The notes: generated by a model from the sequence alone, not told the origin. DNA of 64,000 bases from Neoarius graeffei (GCF_027579695.1 NC_083590.1:16850656-16914655); one strand, 5' to 3'; shown: positions 20,126-32,587, numbered from the stretch's first letter. Translations and numbers: made by a program.

Positions 20126-23100
20126 CGGGGCCTACCCTCTCTCCCGGACTCCCTGGCCAAGGAATCTACATCCCGGTCTCCATCTCCTGGGGTGAGTCTG
20201 TCCACTCTTGTCAAGCTTTGATAGACTCAGGGGCGGCTGGGAACTTTATGGATATTCACTTCGCCCAAAGCATCAATATTCCGACTGCACCTCTTGAAGT
20301 CCCACTGTCTGTGTCTGCCCTCGATGGCCAAGCGTTAGGTGATGGAAGAGTCACCCAAGTTACTTCTCCAGTTTTCCTCCAGTCTCAAGGTCACAAGGAA
20401 GAAATATCCCTGCACCTGATTCCTTCACCTGAGTTCCCAGTTATTCTAGGCCTTCCTTGGCTTACTCGCCACAACCCTCGCATAGACTGGGTAACAAGCC
20501 AGGTTGTGGAATGGGGCCCTGCATGCCATGCCTCTTGTCTGCTCTCTAGCTCTCCTGTGTCTCCTGCCGAGCCCCCTGATCTCACCGAGTTATCTCAAGT
20601 TCCCACAGAGTACTGGGATCTCAAGGAGGTATTCAGCAAGAGCAGGGCCGCCGTTCTTCCTCCGCACCGGGCCTACGACTGTGCCATCGACTTGCTCCCT
20701 GGGACTACCCCTCCTCGTGGCAGACTGTTTTCACTCTCTCAGCCAGAACGCAAGGCCATGGAGGAATACCTCAAAGATGCCCTGGTCTCTGGGTTTATTC
20801 GACCCTCCACTTCACCTGCTGGAGCCGGCTTCTTCTTTGTCGGCAAGAAGGATGGGGGGCTCCGACCATGTATTGATTACAGGGGCCTGAATAAGATCAC
20901 TGTGCGCAACCGATATCCCCTTCCGCTGATGTCCACAGCTTTCGACCTGCTCCAAGGCGCCACCGTCTTCACCAAGTTGGACCTACGGAACGCATACCAC
21001 CTCATCCGTATCCGACAGGGAGACGAGTGGAAGACTGCCTTTAACACCCCGTCTGGGCACTACGAATACCAGGTGATGCCCTTCGGACTCACCAACGCAC
21101 CAGCTGTTTTTCAGGCCCTAATCAACGACGTCTTAAGGGACATGATTAACCTATACGTTTTTGTCTACCTCGACGACATCCTTATCTTTTCCAAGACCGT
21201 GCAGGAGCACCGCCACCATGTCCGCCAGGTTCTCCAGAGGCTGCTACAGAACAATCTGTTCGCCAAGGCCCAGAAATGCGAATTTCATGTTCCCGAGGTC
21301 TCCTTTCTGGGATTTATTGTACGGACAGGCCAACTCCAAATGGACCCTGCCAAGACCCTGGCCGTCCGGGATTGGCCTACTCCCAAGTCCGTTAAGGAGG
21401 TTCAGCGGTTCTTAGGATTCGCTAACTTCTACCGCAAGTTCATCAGGAACTTCAGTTCTGTGGCAGCACCCATGTCAGACCTCACCAAAGGGACAGGTGG
21501 ATCTTATGGCTGGTCTCCTCAGGCAGAAAAGGCGTTCAAAGACCTCAAGGACCGCTTCTGCACGGCACCCATTCTGGTTCTCCCGGACACCTCCCAACCA
21601 TTCATCGTGGAGGTGGACGCCTCGGACAGTGGTGTCGGCGCGGTGCTCTCTCAACGTTCGGAAGGAAAGCTGCACCCCTGCGCTTACTTCTCCCACCGCC
21701 TGAGTCCTGCTGAGTCCCGGTACGATGTGGGGGATCGAGAACTGCTAGCGGTCAAACTGGCCCTTGAGGAGTGGAGGCACTGGCTGGAGGGAGCACAACA
21801 TCCATTCCTGGTTTGGACTGACCACAAGAACCTGGAGTACCTCCAGCAAGCCAAGAGACTGAACCCTCGACAGGCTAGGTGGGCCCTGTTTTTCAGTCGG
21901 TTTGACTTCACCCTCTCATACCGCCCCGGCTCCAAGAACACCAAACCTGACGCACTGTCCAGACTGTTCTCTGCCACTAACAGGGAGAATGAAGTCGGGC
22001 CTATTATCCCTGTGTCCCGGATTGTGGCCCCTGTCCGCTGGGGTATTGAGGAGGCTGTCCGACGAGCCCAACGCCAGGACCCCGGTCCTGGGACGGGGCC
22101 ACCAGGCCTCTTGTACGTCCCACATCAAGCCCGGGCCAAGGTTCTCCAGTGGGGTCACTCTTCCCCTCTCACCGCCCACCCGGGAGCTCGGAGGACCCTG
22201 GACTTCCTGAAAAGACGCTTCTGGTGGCCTAACATGGAGAAGGAAGTAAGGTCATTTGTCCTGTCCTGTGAGGTTTGCACCAGAACCAAGAACCCACGAC
22301 AGCGTCCCCAGGGTCTCCTGCATCCTCTGACCATTCCCCGGCGTCCCTGGTCCCACGTGGCAGTCGACTTTATCACGGGTCTCCCTGAGTCACAAGGTAA
22401 CACGGTCATTTTGGTCTTAGTTGACAGATTCTCCAAGGCCTGCCGCTTCATACCACTGTGCAAACTCCCCTCTGCTCTTGAAACTGCGAAACTTTTGTTT
22501 AATCATGTCTTCCGAGTCTTTGGTCTTCCACAGGACATCGTCTCAGACCGAGGGCCCCAGTTCTCCTCCCGAGTGTGGCACGGATTCTGCAAGGTCATCG
22601 GAGCCACTGCCAGCCTCTCCTCTGGGTTTCACCCACAGTCCAATGGTCAGACGGAGAGGCTCAACCAGGACCTGGAAACCACCCTGCGAGGCCTGGCTAT
22701 GGATAACCCGACATCGTGGAGCACCTGGCTGCCATGGGCGGAGTACGCCCACAACACCCTGCAGTCATCGGCCACCAAGCTGTCGCCATTCCAGTGCCAA
22801 TTCGGGTTCCAGCCACCTCTGTTCCCGGACCAGGAGGAGGACGCGGGGGTGCCCTCGGTCAACCAATATGTGAGACGGTGTCGCAAGACCTGGAGCAAGG
22901 TCAGGAAGACCCTCATACAGACCTCCAGAACCAACCAGACTCAGGCCAACCGCCATAGAAGACCTGCACACGCTTTCCGCCCTGGGCAGCGTGTTTGGCT
23001 GTCCACTAAGGACCTTCCACTGCGGGTGGAGAACCGCAAGCTTGCTCCTCGCTACATTGGCCCCTTCAAGGTGGTGCGCAGGGTGAACCCTGTCTCCTAC

Positions 23101-23424
23101 CGGCTCCAGTTGCCCCGGACTCTGAGGATCAACCCCACATTCCATGTTTCCCTGTTACGGCCCGTACTGACGTCTACGTATGCCCCTGCCCCTAGGAACC
23201 CCCCACCCCCCCGCATCTTCCAGGGGCAGACTGTGTTCACTGTGAATCGCCTGCTTGACTCCCGCCGGGTCCGCGGCGGGTTGCAATATCTGGTGGACTG
23301 GGAGGGCTATGGTCCTGAGGAGCGCTGCTGGGTTCCTGCTCGGGATGTCCTTGATAAAGAACTATGTCGGGACTTCCATTCGGCCCATCCGGATCGCCCT
23401 GGGAACGTCAGGAGACGCTCCTAG
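20029..23424 (+). CDS. pol: Sushi-like Pol: protease, RT, RNase H, integrase, chromodomain
   Basis: 1131 codons open, probably translated only as a Gag-Pol fusion after the -1 shift, so the Met at 20029 is not the real start. In order: protease [13 protein letters not shown] with CIDYRGLNK and [10 protein letters not shown]; RNase H ([26 protein letters not shown]); integrase zinc finger ([14 protein letters not shown]); core with [18 protein letters not shown] and [10 protein letters not shown]; and a chromodomain ([18 protein letters not shown]) that in chromoviruses can steer integration to marked chromatin. No lesion was found. Confidence 0.95.
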   Translation: MLHLLWQAWSLPSIMSRTLGKRTAPSSRGRVVTGPTLSPGLPGQGIYIPVSISWGESVHSCQALIDSGAAGNFMDIHFAQSINIPTAPLEVPLSVSALDGQALGDGRVTQVTSPVFLQSQGHKEEISLHLIPSPEFPVILGLPWLTRHNPRIDWVTSQVVEWGPACHASCLLSSSPVSPAEPPDLTELSQVPTEYWDLKEVFSKSRAAVLPPHRAYDCAIDLLPGTTPPRGRLFSLSQPERKAMEEYLKDALVSGFIRPSTSPAGAGFFFVGKKDGGLRPCIDYRGLNKITVRNRYPLPLMSTAFDLLQGATVFTKLDLRNAYHLIRIRQGDEWKTAFNTPSGHYEYQVMPFGLTNAPAVFQALINDVLRDMINLYVFVYLDDILIFSKTVQEHRHHVRQVLQRLLQNNLFAKAQKCEFHVPEVSFLGFIVRTGQLQMDPAKTLAVRDWPTPKSVKEVQRFLGFANFYRKFIRNFSSVAAPMSDLTKGTGGSYGWSPQAEKAFKDLKDRFCTAPILVLPDTSQPFIVEVDASDSGVGAVLSQRSEGKLHPCAYFSHRLSPAESRYDVGDRELLAVKLALEEWRHWLEGAQHPFLVWTDHKNLEYLQQAKRLNPRQARWALFFSRFDFTLSYRPGSKNTKPDALSRLFSATNRENEVGPIIPVSRIVAPVRWGIEEAVRRAQRQDPGPGTGPPGLLYVPHQARAKVLQWGHSSPLTAHPGARRTLDFLKRRFWWPNMEKEVRSFVLSCEVCTRTKNPRQRPQGLLHPLTIPRRPWSHVAVDFITGLPESQGNTVILVLVDRFSKACRFIPLCKLPSALETAKLLFNHVFRVFGLPQDIVSDRGPQFSSRVWHGFCKVIGATASLSSGFHPQSNGQTERLNQDLETTLRGLAMDNPTSWSTWLPWAEYAHNTLQSSATKLSPFQCQFGFQPPLFPDQEEDAGVPSVNQYVRRCRKTWSKVRKTLIQTSRTNQTQANRHRRPAHAFRPGQRVWLSTKDLPLRVENRKLAPRYIGPFKVVRRVNPVSYRLQLPRTLRINPTFHVSLLRPVLTSTYAPAPRNPPPPRIFQGQTVFTVNRLLDSRRVRGGLQYLVDWEGYGPEERCWVPARDVLDKELCRDFHSAHPDRPGNVRRRS
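20086..20092 (+). promoter_or_regulatory. -1 ribosomal frameshift heptamer GGGAAAA
   Basis: Read in the gag frame as G GGA AAA, it fits the X XXY YYZ rule. Slipping one base back enters the pol frame (LGKRTAP), which is open from here. The domesticated relative PEG10 uses GGGAAAC at the matching place. No stimulator structure was tested. Confidence 0.8.
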
Positions 23425-23436
23425 AGGGGGGGGTCC

Positions 23437-23913
23437 TGTTAGGACTAGGACTGTTTTGGCCTCTAGAGGCCGCTGTTATTTCCTTTTCATGTCGTGTTTA
23501 TTTTGGCCTCTAGAGGCCGCCACTGTTCCTGTGTTTTGTGTTTGTGTTAATTGCCTAATTATCTTCACCTGTGTCCTTAATTAGTTTGTCTATTTATACC
23601 CCTGAGTTCAGTCCTCTTGTCACGGAGTCTTTGTGCTGTTATGTTTATCTCCAGTTTCCTTTGTACTATGTTTTTTGATCTTCTTAGCTTTTGAATTTTT
23701 GCACTTTGCTTTTCTTTTGGATTATACTCTTTGGTTTTTTTTGTCTTTTGTTTTGCCCTGTATATAGTGTATATAGTTTAAATAAACCTTTTGATTCTTT
23801 TTCTACTTCCGCCTCACGCCTCTGCATTTGAGTCATCCCCCTGGTGGCCTAGTGGGGGTTTGCTGGATTATCACACCAACGAACCAGGTTCGAATCCCAG
23901 CAAAACCCTAACA
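23437..23913 (+). repeat. 3' LTR of the Sushi-like element
   Basis: Reads base for base like the 5' LTR. It is preceded by a purine tract (AGAGGGGGGGGTCC). Confidence 0.97.
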
Positions 23914-26209
23914 TATAGACAATGACAGGCTGTATCAAATTGATATTTATGACTGTTTAGCATTTTAAAATGCATGAAAGACATTTGTCGAGATGTCTAT
24001 GACATGACCTTACCTACCTAAAGACTGTATAATTGGACCTAGCTATCGTTCTATGGAAAGTGGAAAGCCTATGGAAAGCCTACCTGTTTGAGTTTGTTCC
24101 ATATCCTGACGTATTATGTTGTTCTAGATCCTGGATATTTTCTACCAACTTACAAGCAATGAATTAATTAATAAATAAACAACTAGACTCAGCAGTAGGG
24201 GGGGATCTGGATTTTTCACAGTTTAGTTATTGGAATCTATTCTTTTCCATGGGCCATTTATTGTAGTAGCTATGTAATGTGCCAGTGTTATGGTTTTCAT
24301 AAACATAACGTAAATTAGTGCTACTTTAAAATTGTTTTGTAATATAAGATGCATATGAAGCTCAGAATAACTATTCATTATAGTATATATTTTCTATCTT
24401 TTTTGTTTCTCTCTCTTTTCAGAGGAAGCATCCAAGCGTTCTTCTGAAAGGCACGTTTAGTCCATGTGACACTGAGGAAGATGACCTGGCAGGCAGTTCT
24501 GCCCCAGCAGCTTCTCAACCCCCCTTGAAGCAAGCAAGGATGATACCAGCGTTCAGTGTGTCACAGGAACATGTAAACAAGCTGGTATTTGATTTTGTGG
24601 TTGATGATGTGCAGTGCTTTTCGGTGGTGGAGCAGCCATCATTCCGCAAGCTGGTTCAAGGTCTCAGTGGTGGAAAAAAACCAATGTGTCGAAAGACTTT
24701 AATGCAGCGGATTGATGAAGAGTTTGCCGTAATGAAGCAGTCTATTATGTCTAAACTAATTGATGTGGAGAGTGTCTGCACCACAGCAGACATTTGGTCA
24801 GCCCAAAACCGTAGCTACTTTGGAGTTACATGTCATTGGATTGACAAACACACTTTAGAGAGGTGTTCTGCTGCTTTGGCCTGCACCCGCCTTAAAGGTC
24901 GACACACATACGATGCAGTTGCATCTAAACTCAACGAAATCCATGCAGAATACAAAATTCAGACCAAAGTCAGATCCACTGTCACTGACAATGGCAGCAA
25001 TTTTGTAAAAGCATTTAGGGAATATGGTGTTAGTGAGGAGGAAGATGATGATAATGATGGTGTGACATTTGCAGATGTCAGTACTCTTCTTCAAGAAGAG
25101 GAAGATGAGCAGTTTTTTCTTCCACAATACCAGCGCTGTGCAGCTCATACATAAAATTTAATAGCTACAAATGAGGTTCACAAAGCAGGTGGGAATGGGC
25201 CATCACGCAAGCTGTACAGGAGTGCAACTGCAAAGTGCTCTTCTATCTGGACCAAAGCGCATAGATCATCATTGGCTGCTGAGGTAATTCAGGAGATTGC
25301 AAAAATGCAATTCATTGTCCCATCAATAACACGATGGAGTTCAGAATTCAGGGCCATCTCAAAAGTTGTACAACTTTCAGAAGAACAGCTAAGGGCCATT
25401 TGTGATAAGCTTGATGCGCCAATGTTCCACCCACAAGAGGCTGCATTCCTCAAAGAATACACTGAGGCTCTGCAGCCTTTAGCGTCAGCAATTGACATTC
25501 TCCAGGGTGAGAACAAATGTTTCTTAGGATTTGTTGTCCCTACTTTACTGAGCCTGAAGGCAAAGCTGTCTGAGAAGTTGCCTCATGTCATTTACACGGC
25601 ACATATCATCACAACTATCATTGATGCTGTAGATGAGAGGTTTGGATCAGTGTTAGCCTGTCATGAAGCACAAATGGCAACTACAACATTGCCAAAGTTT
25701 CGTTTATGTTGGCTCAGCCCTGACAAAAGAGATGAAATGAGAAGAATGCTGCTGCAGGAAGCTGTTGCTCTAGAGCAACAACAACAACAGGGTCCAGTTG
25801 AAATGACAAATGATGACACTGCAAGATCTGATGACTCTGACGAGTTTTTTGTGTTTGAAAATGACACATCTAGTACATCTGACCGTACAGCTTATGATGA
25901 AGTCAGGAAGTACTTAGAGGATTCAGATAACAGCATAAAATCACTTCAGGCATTTCCCATCATTAAGCAGCTTTTTATCAAGTACAATACCACATTGCCA
26001 TCCAGTGCTCCAGTAGAGCGTCTGTTTAGTCTAGGAGGCAAAATTTTGACTCCATCCCGAAACAGAATGACCGATATCCACATGGAGCAGGTCCTACTGC
26101 TCCGTTACAACAAACAGCACTATACTGACTGATCTAGCCCAATGACTTGTATGATTATGGAAAACAACCAGCATCATTTTGATTGATATGGTCAATTTTT
26201 TTTTTCAAC

Positions 26210-27130
26210 GTTTCACTGACAGTTCAAATGTACGCAAGTGTTCATTGACTTTATTCTTAACACTAAATAGGGGTGTGCAGAGTTGTACTGTTGGACCTGC
26301 CATTGCACTGTCCAGCTTGATGTTTCATTGAGAAAGGGCTGATCAAATACAAATGACTAATGTACAGTATGGTTAGCGTGATTTTGATTGAAATTATGGT
26401 GGAACTTGTTTGATGGCCTGTTGCATTCACTGTTCAAATATACAGTGGGGTCAGGAAGTGTTTAGTCAGCCACCAATTTGCAAGTTCTCCCACTTAAAAG
26501 GATGAGAGGCCTGTAATTTTCATCATAGGTATATCTCAACTATGAGAGACAAAATGAGAAAAATCCAGAAAATCCCATTGTTTGATTTTTAAATATTTAA
26601 TAAGCCAATAAGTATTTGGTCAATAACCAAATATTTTGGACAGGTGTGTTTTATGTTCAGAAGTTTGAATATTCTTTTCCACATTCTGTCTCACAGTTTA
26701 AATGTACCTATGATGAAAATTACAGGCCTCGCTCATCTTTTTAAGCAGGAGAACTTGCACTGGTGGCTGACTAAATACGTTCTGACCCAACTGTAAGTGC
26801 TCAATGGCTTTACTCTTGACACAGAGTAGCAGTGTCCACAACTGTAAGCCACTTGTCTAAACAAGTAACTAATGTATGATTTTGGAAAACTGCTGTCACC
26901 CAACTTCAAGCTTTCTTTTTTTGACATGATGCAAACACTCAGGTTTATTATTTTTTTAATTGCATTTGTTTCATTGCATTGACTGTTTTAAATGCAAATG
27001 TTCAGTGACTTTACTCTTGACACTACGTTGCAGTGTCCACAGTTGTAATGCTGGTCTAACCCAGTGACTCTCTTGATTTTTTTGATATGGTGCAAACACT
27101 CCATTGTATTTTTTTGTAATCAACATTCCA
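26210..27130. repeat. Diverged repeats in the hAT 3' region
   Basis: The block with TTCA(T/G)TGACTTTA(T/C)TCTT(G/A)ACACTA recurs near 26240, 26800 and 27000, accompanied by GCAGTGTCCACA. It is an old, loose tandem duplication within the hAT after its transposase gene, interrupted by the MITE at 26443. Confidence 0.55.
26443..26793. mobile_element. Tc1-like MITE
   Basis: TA-flanked (26441-26442 and 26794-26795), 351 bp. The ends match the autonomous-type element at 41813-43414 (TTTAGTCAGCCACCA, AAGTTCTCCCACTT). Inserted in the hAT 3' region. Confidence 0.85.
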
Positions 27131-28082
27131 TTGACTCTTAAATGTTCAATGACTGACTACCCATCGTCAGTCTTAATTCTTGATGGACTGTATTGTGCCA
27201 TGTTTCATTTTACAAGCAAAGAGAAAAACAAGAAAAATAAAATGTGATGTAAAAGTCTCACTTTGGTTATTTATTACTAGATTAAAGTAGAACACTTCAT
27301 TGTCATTGCACATGTATGAAGTAATGAAATGCAGTTTGGCATCTAATCAAGTGCAACACGTGCAGACTGCACATAATGCAGTATTTAGAGACAAAATGCC
27401 GTTATTTACAGCTAGTGTAAGTAAAGATGGTTATATGTGCAGAGCATGTATGCGCAGAGTATGTACAATGTAGTTATGGCAGTACAATGCACAGGGCAAT
27501 GAAAAATAGCATGGTATAAATAAATGTGATGAATACAGATGGAATCATTATACAGGTAATCCTATACCACTGTAGATAGGGCTATACAGATGTGAATTGA
27601 AGAGGAACACTATATGGATGGTAAGGTGTGGATAGAGGGGAACGAAAGACTGGTCTTTGGGAAGAGTTCAATAAGGTGACCGCTGTGGGAAAGAAGTGGT
27701 TTCTGAACCTGCTTGTGTAGTCTGCAAACTGTGAAAACGGTAGAGCCTAGGGGAGGAACAGAAGAGTATGGCCCCTATGACAGGAGTCTGAGAATCACAT
27801 GCACGGTGCAAGCATCTCTTATGGACCTCCTGTGATTGCTTGTCAGCAATTCCCTCTCAGCTTAGTACTGCTTTAAGGTTCACACTGTCGGTTTTCAAAA
27901 ATTAAATGGTGAACATGGGTCAATATTCATTAAAACCTTAAAGTAATTAAAAAGTAATCCAAAAGTAACTAGTTACATTACTTTTAAAAAGTAATTGAAA
28001 AAGTTACACTACAATTACATTTTAAACAAGGTAACTTGTAACTGTAACGAATTACATTTTTAAAGTAACTTACCCAACACTG
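27131..28082. other. hAT 3' non-coding region and right terminus
   Basis: No coding domain. The last 130 bp contain many GTTAC/GTAAC subterminal words, which resemble transposase-binding repeats of hAT ends. Confidence 0.5.
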
Positions 28083-28168
28083 CTGAGCACACATTGTAGT
28101 GCGCGAGTTACATTCATTTATATATTATTTACATTTATAGTTACATTACTACTATTTAAAGCTAGCAA

Positions 28169-28377
28169 TGGTGCACACCTGTTGTATTCACGGCTGTCGT
28201 AATAGGTCAGATGATGAAGTCAAGCGGAGCTTTTATGGAATTCCCACTGTACGGGAGCACTAAGGCAGCAAACAAACTCAGCATACAAAGGAGAAATCTA
28301 TGGCTTGCGAGAATCAACCGCAAGGATTATCAGCCTTCCAAACACAGCAAAGTCTGCTCCGATCAGTTTATCAGTGG
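28169..28377 (+). pseudogene. THAP zinc-finger exon of element C
   Basis: Starts MVHTCCIHGCRN, with SFYGIPT, and after a frameshift RINRKDYQPS and VCSDQFISG, ending at a GTAAGT donor. The usual zinc-binding His of CSDHF is Gln here, so the finger is damaged as well as frameshifted. Confidence 0.75.
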
Positions 28378-28623
28378 TAAGTTGTTTAAATAAACAATCA
28401 ATTGTGTTTAAGTTTGGTTTTGGAAACTAAAACATCATGTGAACAATCTCTGGAGAATGCCTAACTGGAACCGCTGAGTGTATGTTTACATTGTAATGTA
28501 CACTTAATATCGCTCGTTTGTCACGTTTCTATTTGAAACTTGTCACTTCACTCACACAAGGGTCATTTTTGAAAAACATTTTAGGTCTATTCTGTATGAT
28601 TTAATTTGTGTTTGGGATGCAAA

Positions 28624-29052
28624 CAGCGGGCCTTTTGGCGGATGCCGCCTGAATCGCGCAGATCCGGGGTTTTTTTTAGGGGGGGCGTTGGGAGTGTCTG
28701 ATTGTAATTTCAAAGTAAATTCTGTATTAAAATTACTAAATAAGCAAATCCGTTACAGTCCATGAAACAGGAAGTATAAGGATGAGAAAAAAACAGTTTA
28801 AATCGGGAAGCTGCGCACATTTGTGCAGCCCGAGCGGTGTGCAGGACTGCGCATATGTGCGCAGCTTCCCGATTTAAACTGTTTTTTTCTCATCCTTATA
28901 CTTCCTGTTTCGTGGACTGTAACGGATTTGCTTATTTAGTAATTTTAATACAGAATTTACTTTGAAATTATAATCAGACACTCCAACGCCCCCCCCTTAA
29001 AAAAAAAATCGGATCTGCACGATTCAGGCGGCATCCGCCAAAAGGCGCGCTG
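28624..29052. repeat. Large palindrome (fold-back)
   Basis: Arms of about 197 bp (28624-28820 and 28854-29052) are nearly perfect inverted copies around a loop of about 33 bases. The ends read CAGCG(G/C)GCCTTTTGGCGG. It lies inside THAP element C and may be a separate fold-back MITE. Confidence 0.92.
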
Positions 29053-30921
29053 TGAATATATAAAGTTGTATATATCAGACAGCCTTTAAAGTTTGATGAA
29101 GTCAATTTCAGGCTTTGGAGCAGGCTTTGGCAGTTTCAGGCTTTGGCAGCCCTGCATAGTCACTTGAAAATGCATCTTTGTCCACTTCGTAGGGGTCAAT
29201 TCCCCCAATCAAGGCCAGTTTGGCTGCATACTGTGAGATGTGTATCTATATACTTCTGTTTGCTTGATTTTACCGACATTGATCTTTATTTTAGAAAACT
29301 GACTATATAACTTCATAAATTCGTCCGAGATAACGTAGCCGGTAGTGGCGATGGTCCGTTTTGTTTGCCCTCCAAGATGGCAGCTGGGGGGCGTTCCCCG
29401 GAATGCTGTGACGTCAGTGAAAACTATCTATAGATCCCTGGAGCTGTGTGAAGTCCCATCATGCTTCAAACGCTCCACAATAATCCCGGTTCCCAAGAAA
29501 ACCACCATCACAGGACTGAATGACTACAGGCCTGTAGCTCTCACATCTGTAGTCATGAAGTCCTTCGAGAGACTGGTGTTGTCACACCTGAAGGACATCA
29601 CAGACCCCCTGCTGGACCCCCTGCAGTTTGCCTACCGGGCAAACAGGTCAGCGGATGATGCAATCAATATGGGACTGCACTACATCCTGCAACACCTTGA
29701 CTCTGCAGGGACGTACGCCAGGATTCTGTTCGTGGACTTCAGTTCGGCATTCAACACCATTGTTCCAGACATCCTCCACACCAAGCTCACCCAGCTCACT
29801 GTGCCCTCCTCCACCTGTCAGTGGATTACAAACTTCCTGACTGACAGGAAGCAGCAGGTGAGGATGGGAGCTTCATATCCAGCACTCAGACTGTCAGCAC
29901 TGGCACCCCACAAGGGTGTGTGCTCTCCCCACTGCTCTTCTCCCTTTATACCAATGACTGCACCTCAAGAGACCCGTCTGTTAAACTCCTGAAATTTGCA
30001 GACGATACAACGGTCATCGGCCTCATCTGAGACGGTGACGAGTCTGCATACAGACGGGAGGTTGAACGGCTGGTCTTGTGGTGTGGTCAGAACAATCTGG
30101 AGCTGAACACGCTCAAAACTGTGATGACAGTGGACTTTAGGAGGAGCCCCCCCACTCTGCTGCCCATCACCATCAACAACAACACTGTGACTGCCATTGA
30201 GAGCTTCAGGTTTCTGGGTTCCACAAGCTCTCAGGACTTGAAGTGGGAGACAAACACAGTCACTATGATTAAAAAGGCTCAGCAGAGGTTGTACTTTCTG
30301 CGCCAGCTCAGGAAGCTCAACCTGCCTAAGGAGGTGCTGACACAATTCTACTCTGCCATCGTTCAGTCTGTTCTCTGCTCTTCCATCACTGTTTGGTTTG
30401 GATCGGTCACCAAACAGGAGAAGAACAGACTGCAACGGACAATAAGGTCTGCAGAGAAAATTATTGGTGTCAACCTGCCCTCCATTCAAGACTTATACTT
30501 GTCCAGAGTCAGGAAACGGGCAGGTAACATCTCTGCAGACCCATCACACCCTGGTCACAATGTGTTTAATCTTCTCCCCTCAGGGAGGCAATATAGATAT
30601 CTGTATGCAAAAACAACCAGACACAAGAACAGTTTCTTCCCTCAGGCTGTGTCTGTGATGAACAGCTAAAATACAGATTCATATATCAGTAATATCACTT
30701 GCAAAATATCTGCACACTCATACTGTCATTCTTTGCTCACTGTTACTTATATTATATTTATACTTATTTAGATGTACTATTCATCTTTGCACTATGCACC
30801 ATATTGCACCAAAAGGGAAATCCTTTCTGTGATGAACAGCTAAAATCCAGATTCATATATCAGTAATATCACTTGTAAAATATCTGAACACTTATACCGT
30901 CATTCTGTGCACACTGTATAC

Positions 30922-32587
30922 CACGGGCGATTGCTCTAAGACAACGAGGGAGGCTCAGCCTCCTCTAAAAATGACGAACATCGTGTAGGATGAATTGCGC
31001 TAGGCTTATGTTATAGCTGACCTTATAACATTGCTATTTCAGATCCAGAATCATAGAAATATATGTGCCTAACCCAACTACAGTGCGAAATCATTCCGTT
31101 ATAACTTTCCCCAGTTTGCCTAATGTGTGCGTGAGTTTTTCCCCCTCGTGACAGCGCGATGCAGCCCAGTCTCAGTGGACTTCAATGGCATTTGGGAGCT
31201 ATGCGCTTTTCAATCTCAAAATGCAAGACGATTATTGGACAAATACTGCGAAAATGCCCGCCCCACGGACTCCCAGCCTCAGTGGACTTCAATGGCATTT
31301 GGGAGCTATGCGCTTGTCAATCTCAAAATGCAAGATTGGACAAATACTGCGAAAATGCCCGCCCCACGGACTCCCAGCCTCACAGTGGGAGGGACATGGC
31401 AGTTTCCGCGAGGAGACTGGTGATTGGTGAAAGCAGCCGGATATTTTCTTTGATTGACAGCTCGTTTCAACTATAGACAGGCAGTGGTGAATTTCAGTTC
31501 AGTCCCATGTGTATTCGCAAGTGCTGTGGTGTATTGTACAAGATCAGCTTACATTTCGATTTCATTCATTACATACGGTTTCTACCAGCTTTTTTAGTTT
31601 GTATACATTTTCATTGTAAATAAAGTGTAAATATAGTGTTGTCAAGTTTGCTATCTTAGTTCCAGAAATTTCGTTCATTTGAGTGACTGAACTTGAACTT
31701 GAGGGGGCTAGTCAGCTAGCAAGAAAGCTGCGCACGGATGCCAAGCATTGCTGATTTAATTTTGGCGAAGCCATTTGCCAGTCTTCCTTTTGAGGAAAAA
31801 ATTAAAATTAAAGAGCAGGGTAGACCAATGCCTCAAATTGACTTGGTGAAAAAGGTAGGGAATAATACTCGTTCCTTTCAGCTCTCCTGGTACGAGAAAG
31901 TGAATTGCTAACAGCAAGTGATCCACATCAACAACAGTAAATAGGATACTTTAGTAATATGTCATGGATGGACCAAAAATATAGAATCTATTTAAAATGT
32001 TTATGCTGAGTATATTATATTGGAATATATATTTCTCTGGATATGAATTAAACACAGCTACAATTTGGAAAACATTTTTAAACAAAAACACAGCCGAGAA
32101 CATTTCACACTACAGACCTGGATTAAAAGTGAAGGGTTATCAAAATTGTCAATAAAACATTTCTCAGTCAAAATAAGTAAAATATAGGGAAAGTGTCATT
32201 GAATGAAATGTGTGGCACCCAGCTCTATGTTTGGCTCCCCAAGGTCAGTGCTTGTGCCTATTCCAGAACACCCTGCTGTTACTGCTGAGGTTCCTGACAA
32301 AGAGCTGCTTTCAATAATGATCAATTTTTAAACAACATGCCACAATTTTAAAATCTAAAATGTTAAAATATACCCCCCCCCCCCAACACCACCATCATGT
32401 ATATTGGACAGTCAGCTAATGGGCCAAAAGAACCTGTTATTTCACAGTTTGTAACCCTGCCAACAATCAGCCAGATCAGAGGCAAGAGTATGGGCAAAAT
32501 GAATGTGTTTTTTCTTTTTTCTTTTAAAATCTGGAAATATCATAACTGACCAGCCTCCCCTGTTTGAAAGACTACCAGCCGCCACTG
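30922..32587. mobile_element. Non-autonomous hAT-like element in the LINE 3' region
   Basis: Perfect 8-bp duplication CTGTATAC at 30914-30921 and 32588-32595. The ends CACGGGCG and, inverted, CAGTGGCGGC both lead to GGGAGGCT. 1666 bp, no transposase domain. Contains a tandem duplication. Confidence 0.85.
31167..31380. repeat. Tandem duplication of about 107 bp
   Basis: Units start at 31167 and 31274 (CAG(T/C)CTCAGTGGACTTC); the second lacks seven bases. Overlapping open frames here are a by-product of the duplication. Confidence 0.9.

Larger units (their letters stand above)
18616..23913 (+). mobile_element. Intact Sushi-like chromovirus (Ty3/gypsy LTR retrotransposon)
   Basis: 5298 bp. Both 477-bp LTRs read as identical, and a perfect 5-bp duplication TATAG flanks it (18611-18615 and 23914-23918). 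Gag and pol are both open, with a -1 overlap. It lies in the hAT intron in the same orientation and is the youngest dated layer of the nest. The pol order PR-RT-RNaseH-IN plus a C-terminal chromodomain places it in the chromovirus group near Sushi. Confidence 0.96.
18085..26132 (+). pseudogene. hAT transposase (BED exon plus catalytic exon), one nonsense codon
   Basis: Exon 1, 18085-18243 (53 codons, GTAAGT donor), is a BED zinc finger: FKHWKFKKHF, CKQCLPAIK, HLE. Exon 2 begins at 24423 after a TTTTCAG acceptor and runs in frame to 26132. It has TADIWSAQN, TDNGSNFVKAF, an acidic insert and the C-terminal dimerisation block SSAPVERLFSLGG. A single TAA at 25152-25154, straight after CAAHT, interrupts about 620 codons. 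The protein would bind its TIRs and excise the element. Apart from this stop and the retrotransposon in its intron, it looks intact. Confidence 0.9.
17736..28082 (+). mobile_element. hAT transposon with spliced transposase
   Basis: Starts CAGTGTGGGGAGTAAC and ends, inverted, CAGTGTTGGGTAAGTTAC, with a perfect 8-bp duplication CTGAGCAC (17728-17735 and 28083-28090). Both termini are rich in GTAAC/GTTAC words, as in abundant fish hAT families. Excluding the LTR retrotransposon in its intron and a Tc1-like MITE, the element is about 4.7 kb. Confidence 0.95.
17651..29433 (+). mobile_element. THAP-bearing DNA transposon, element C, split by hAT
   Basis: TIRs at 17651-17708 (GGTTTTCACATGACGTCACA...CATCTTGGAGGGC) and about 29367-29427 are inverted copies. 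The LINE reads through (FNRSLELC) when the element is removed. AT, or an 8-bp CAATAGAT/CTATAGAT pair, can be the target duplication. Without the hAT it is about 1.4 kb and keeps a THAP exon and a large palindrome but no transposase core, so it is non-autonomous. The TIR core CACATGACGTCA is shared with element A. Confidence 0.8.
12361..30669 (+). pseudogene. LINE reverse transcriptase, in three pieces
   Basis: Pieces 12361-12580, 17523-17650 and 29434-30669 read consecutively through the removed insertions. Motifs: KIRKAPGPDGVSPSCLK, then [35 protein letters not shown], then FRFLGST and the C-terminal LPSGRQYRYLYAKT ending at a stop at 30669. A frameshift near 29880-29995 and a TGA after the FADD block break it. 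The spread coordinates reflect the insertions, not introns. Confidence 0.88.

Noticed and set aside
22421..22873. 150-codon frame inside the Sushi-like pol
   Set aside because: Alternative frame of the integrase gene, with low-complexity Ser/Arg/Pro content and no motif.
31127..31476. Three overlapping plus-strand frames with repeated peptides
   Set aside because: They come from the 107-bp tandem duplication in a non-coding hAT-like element.
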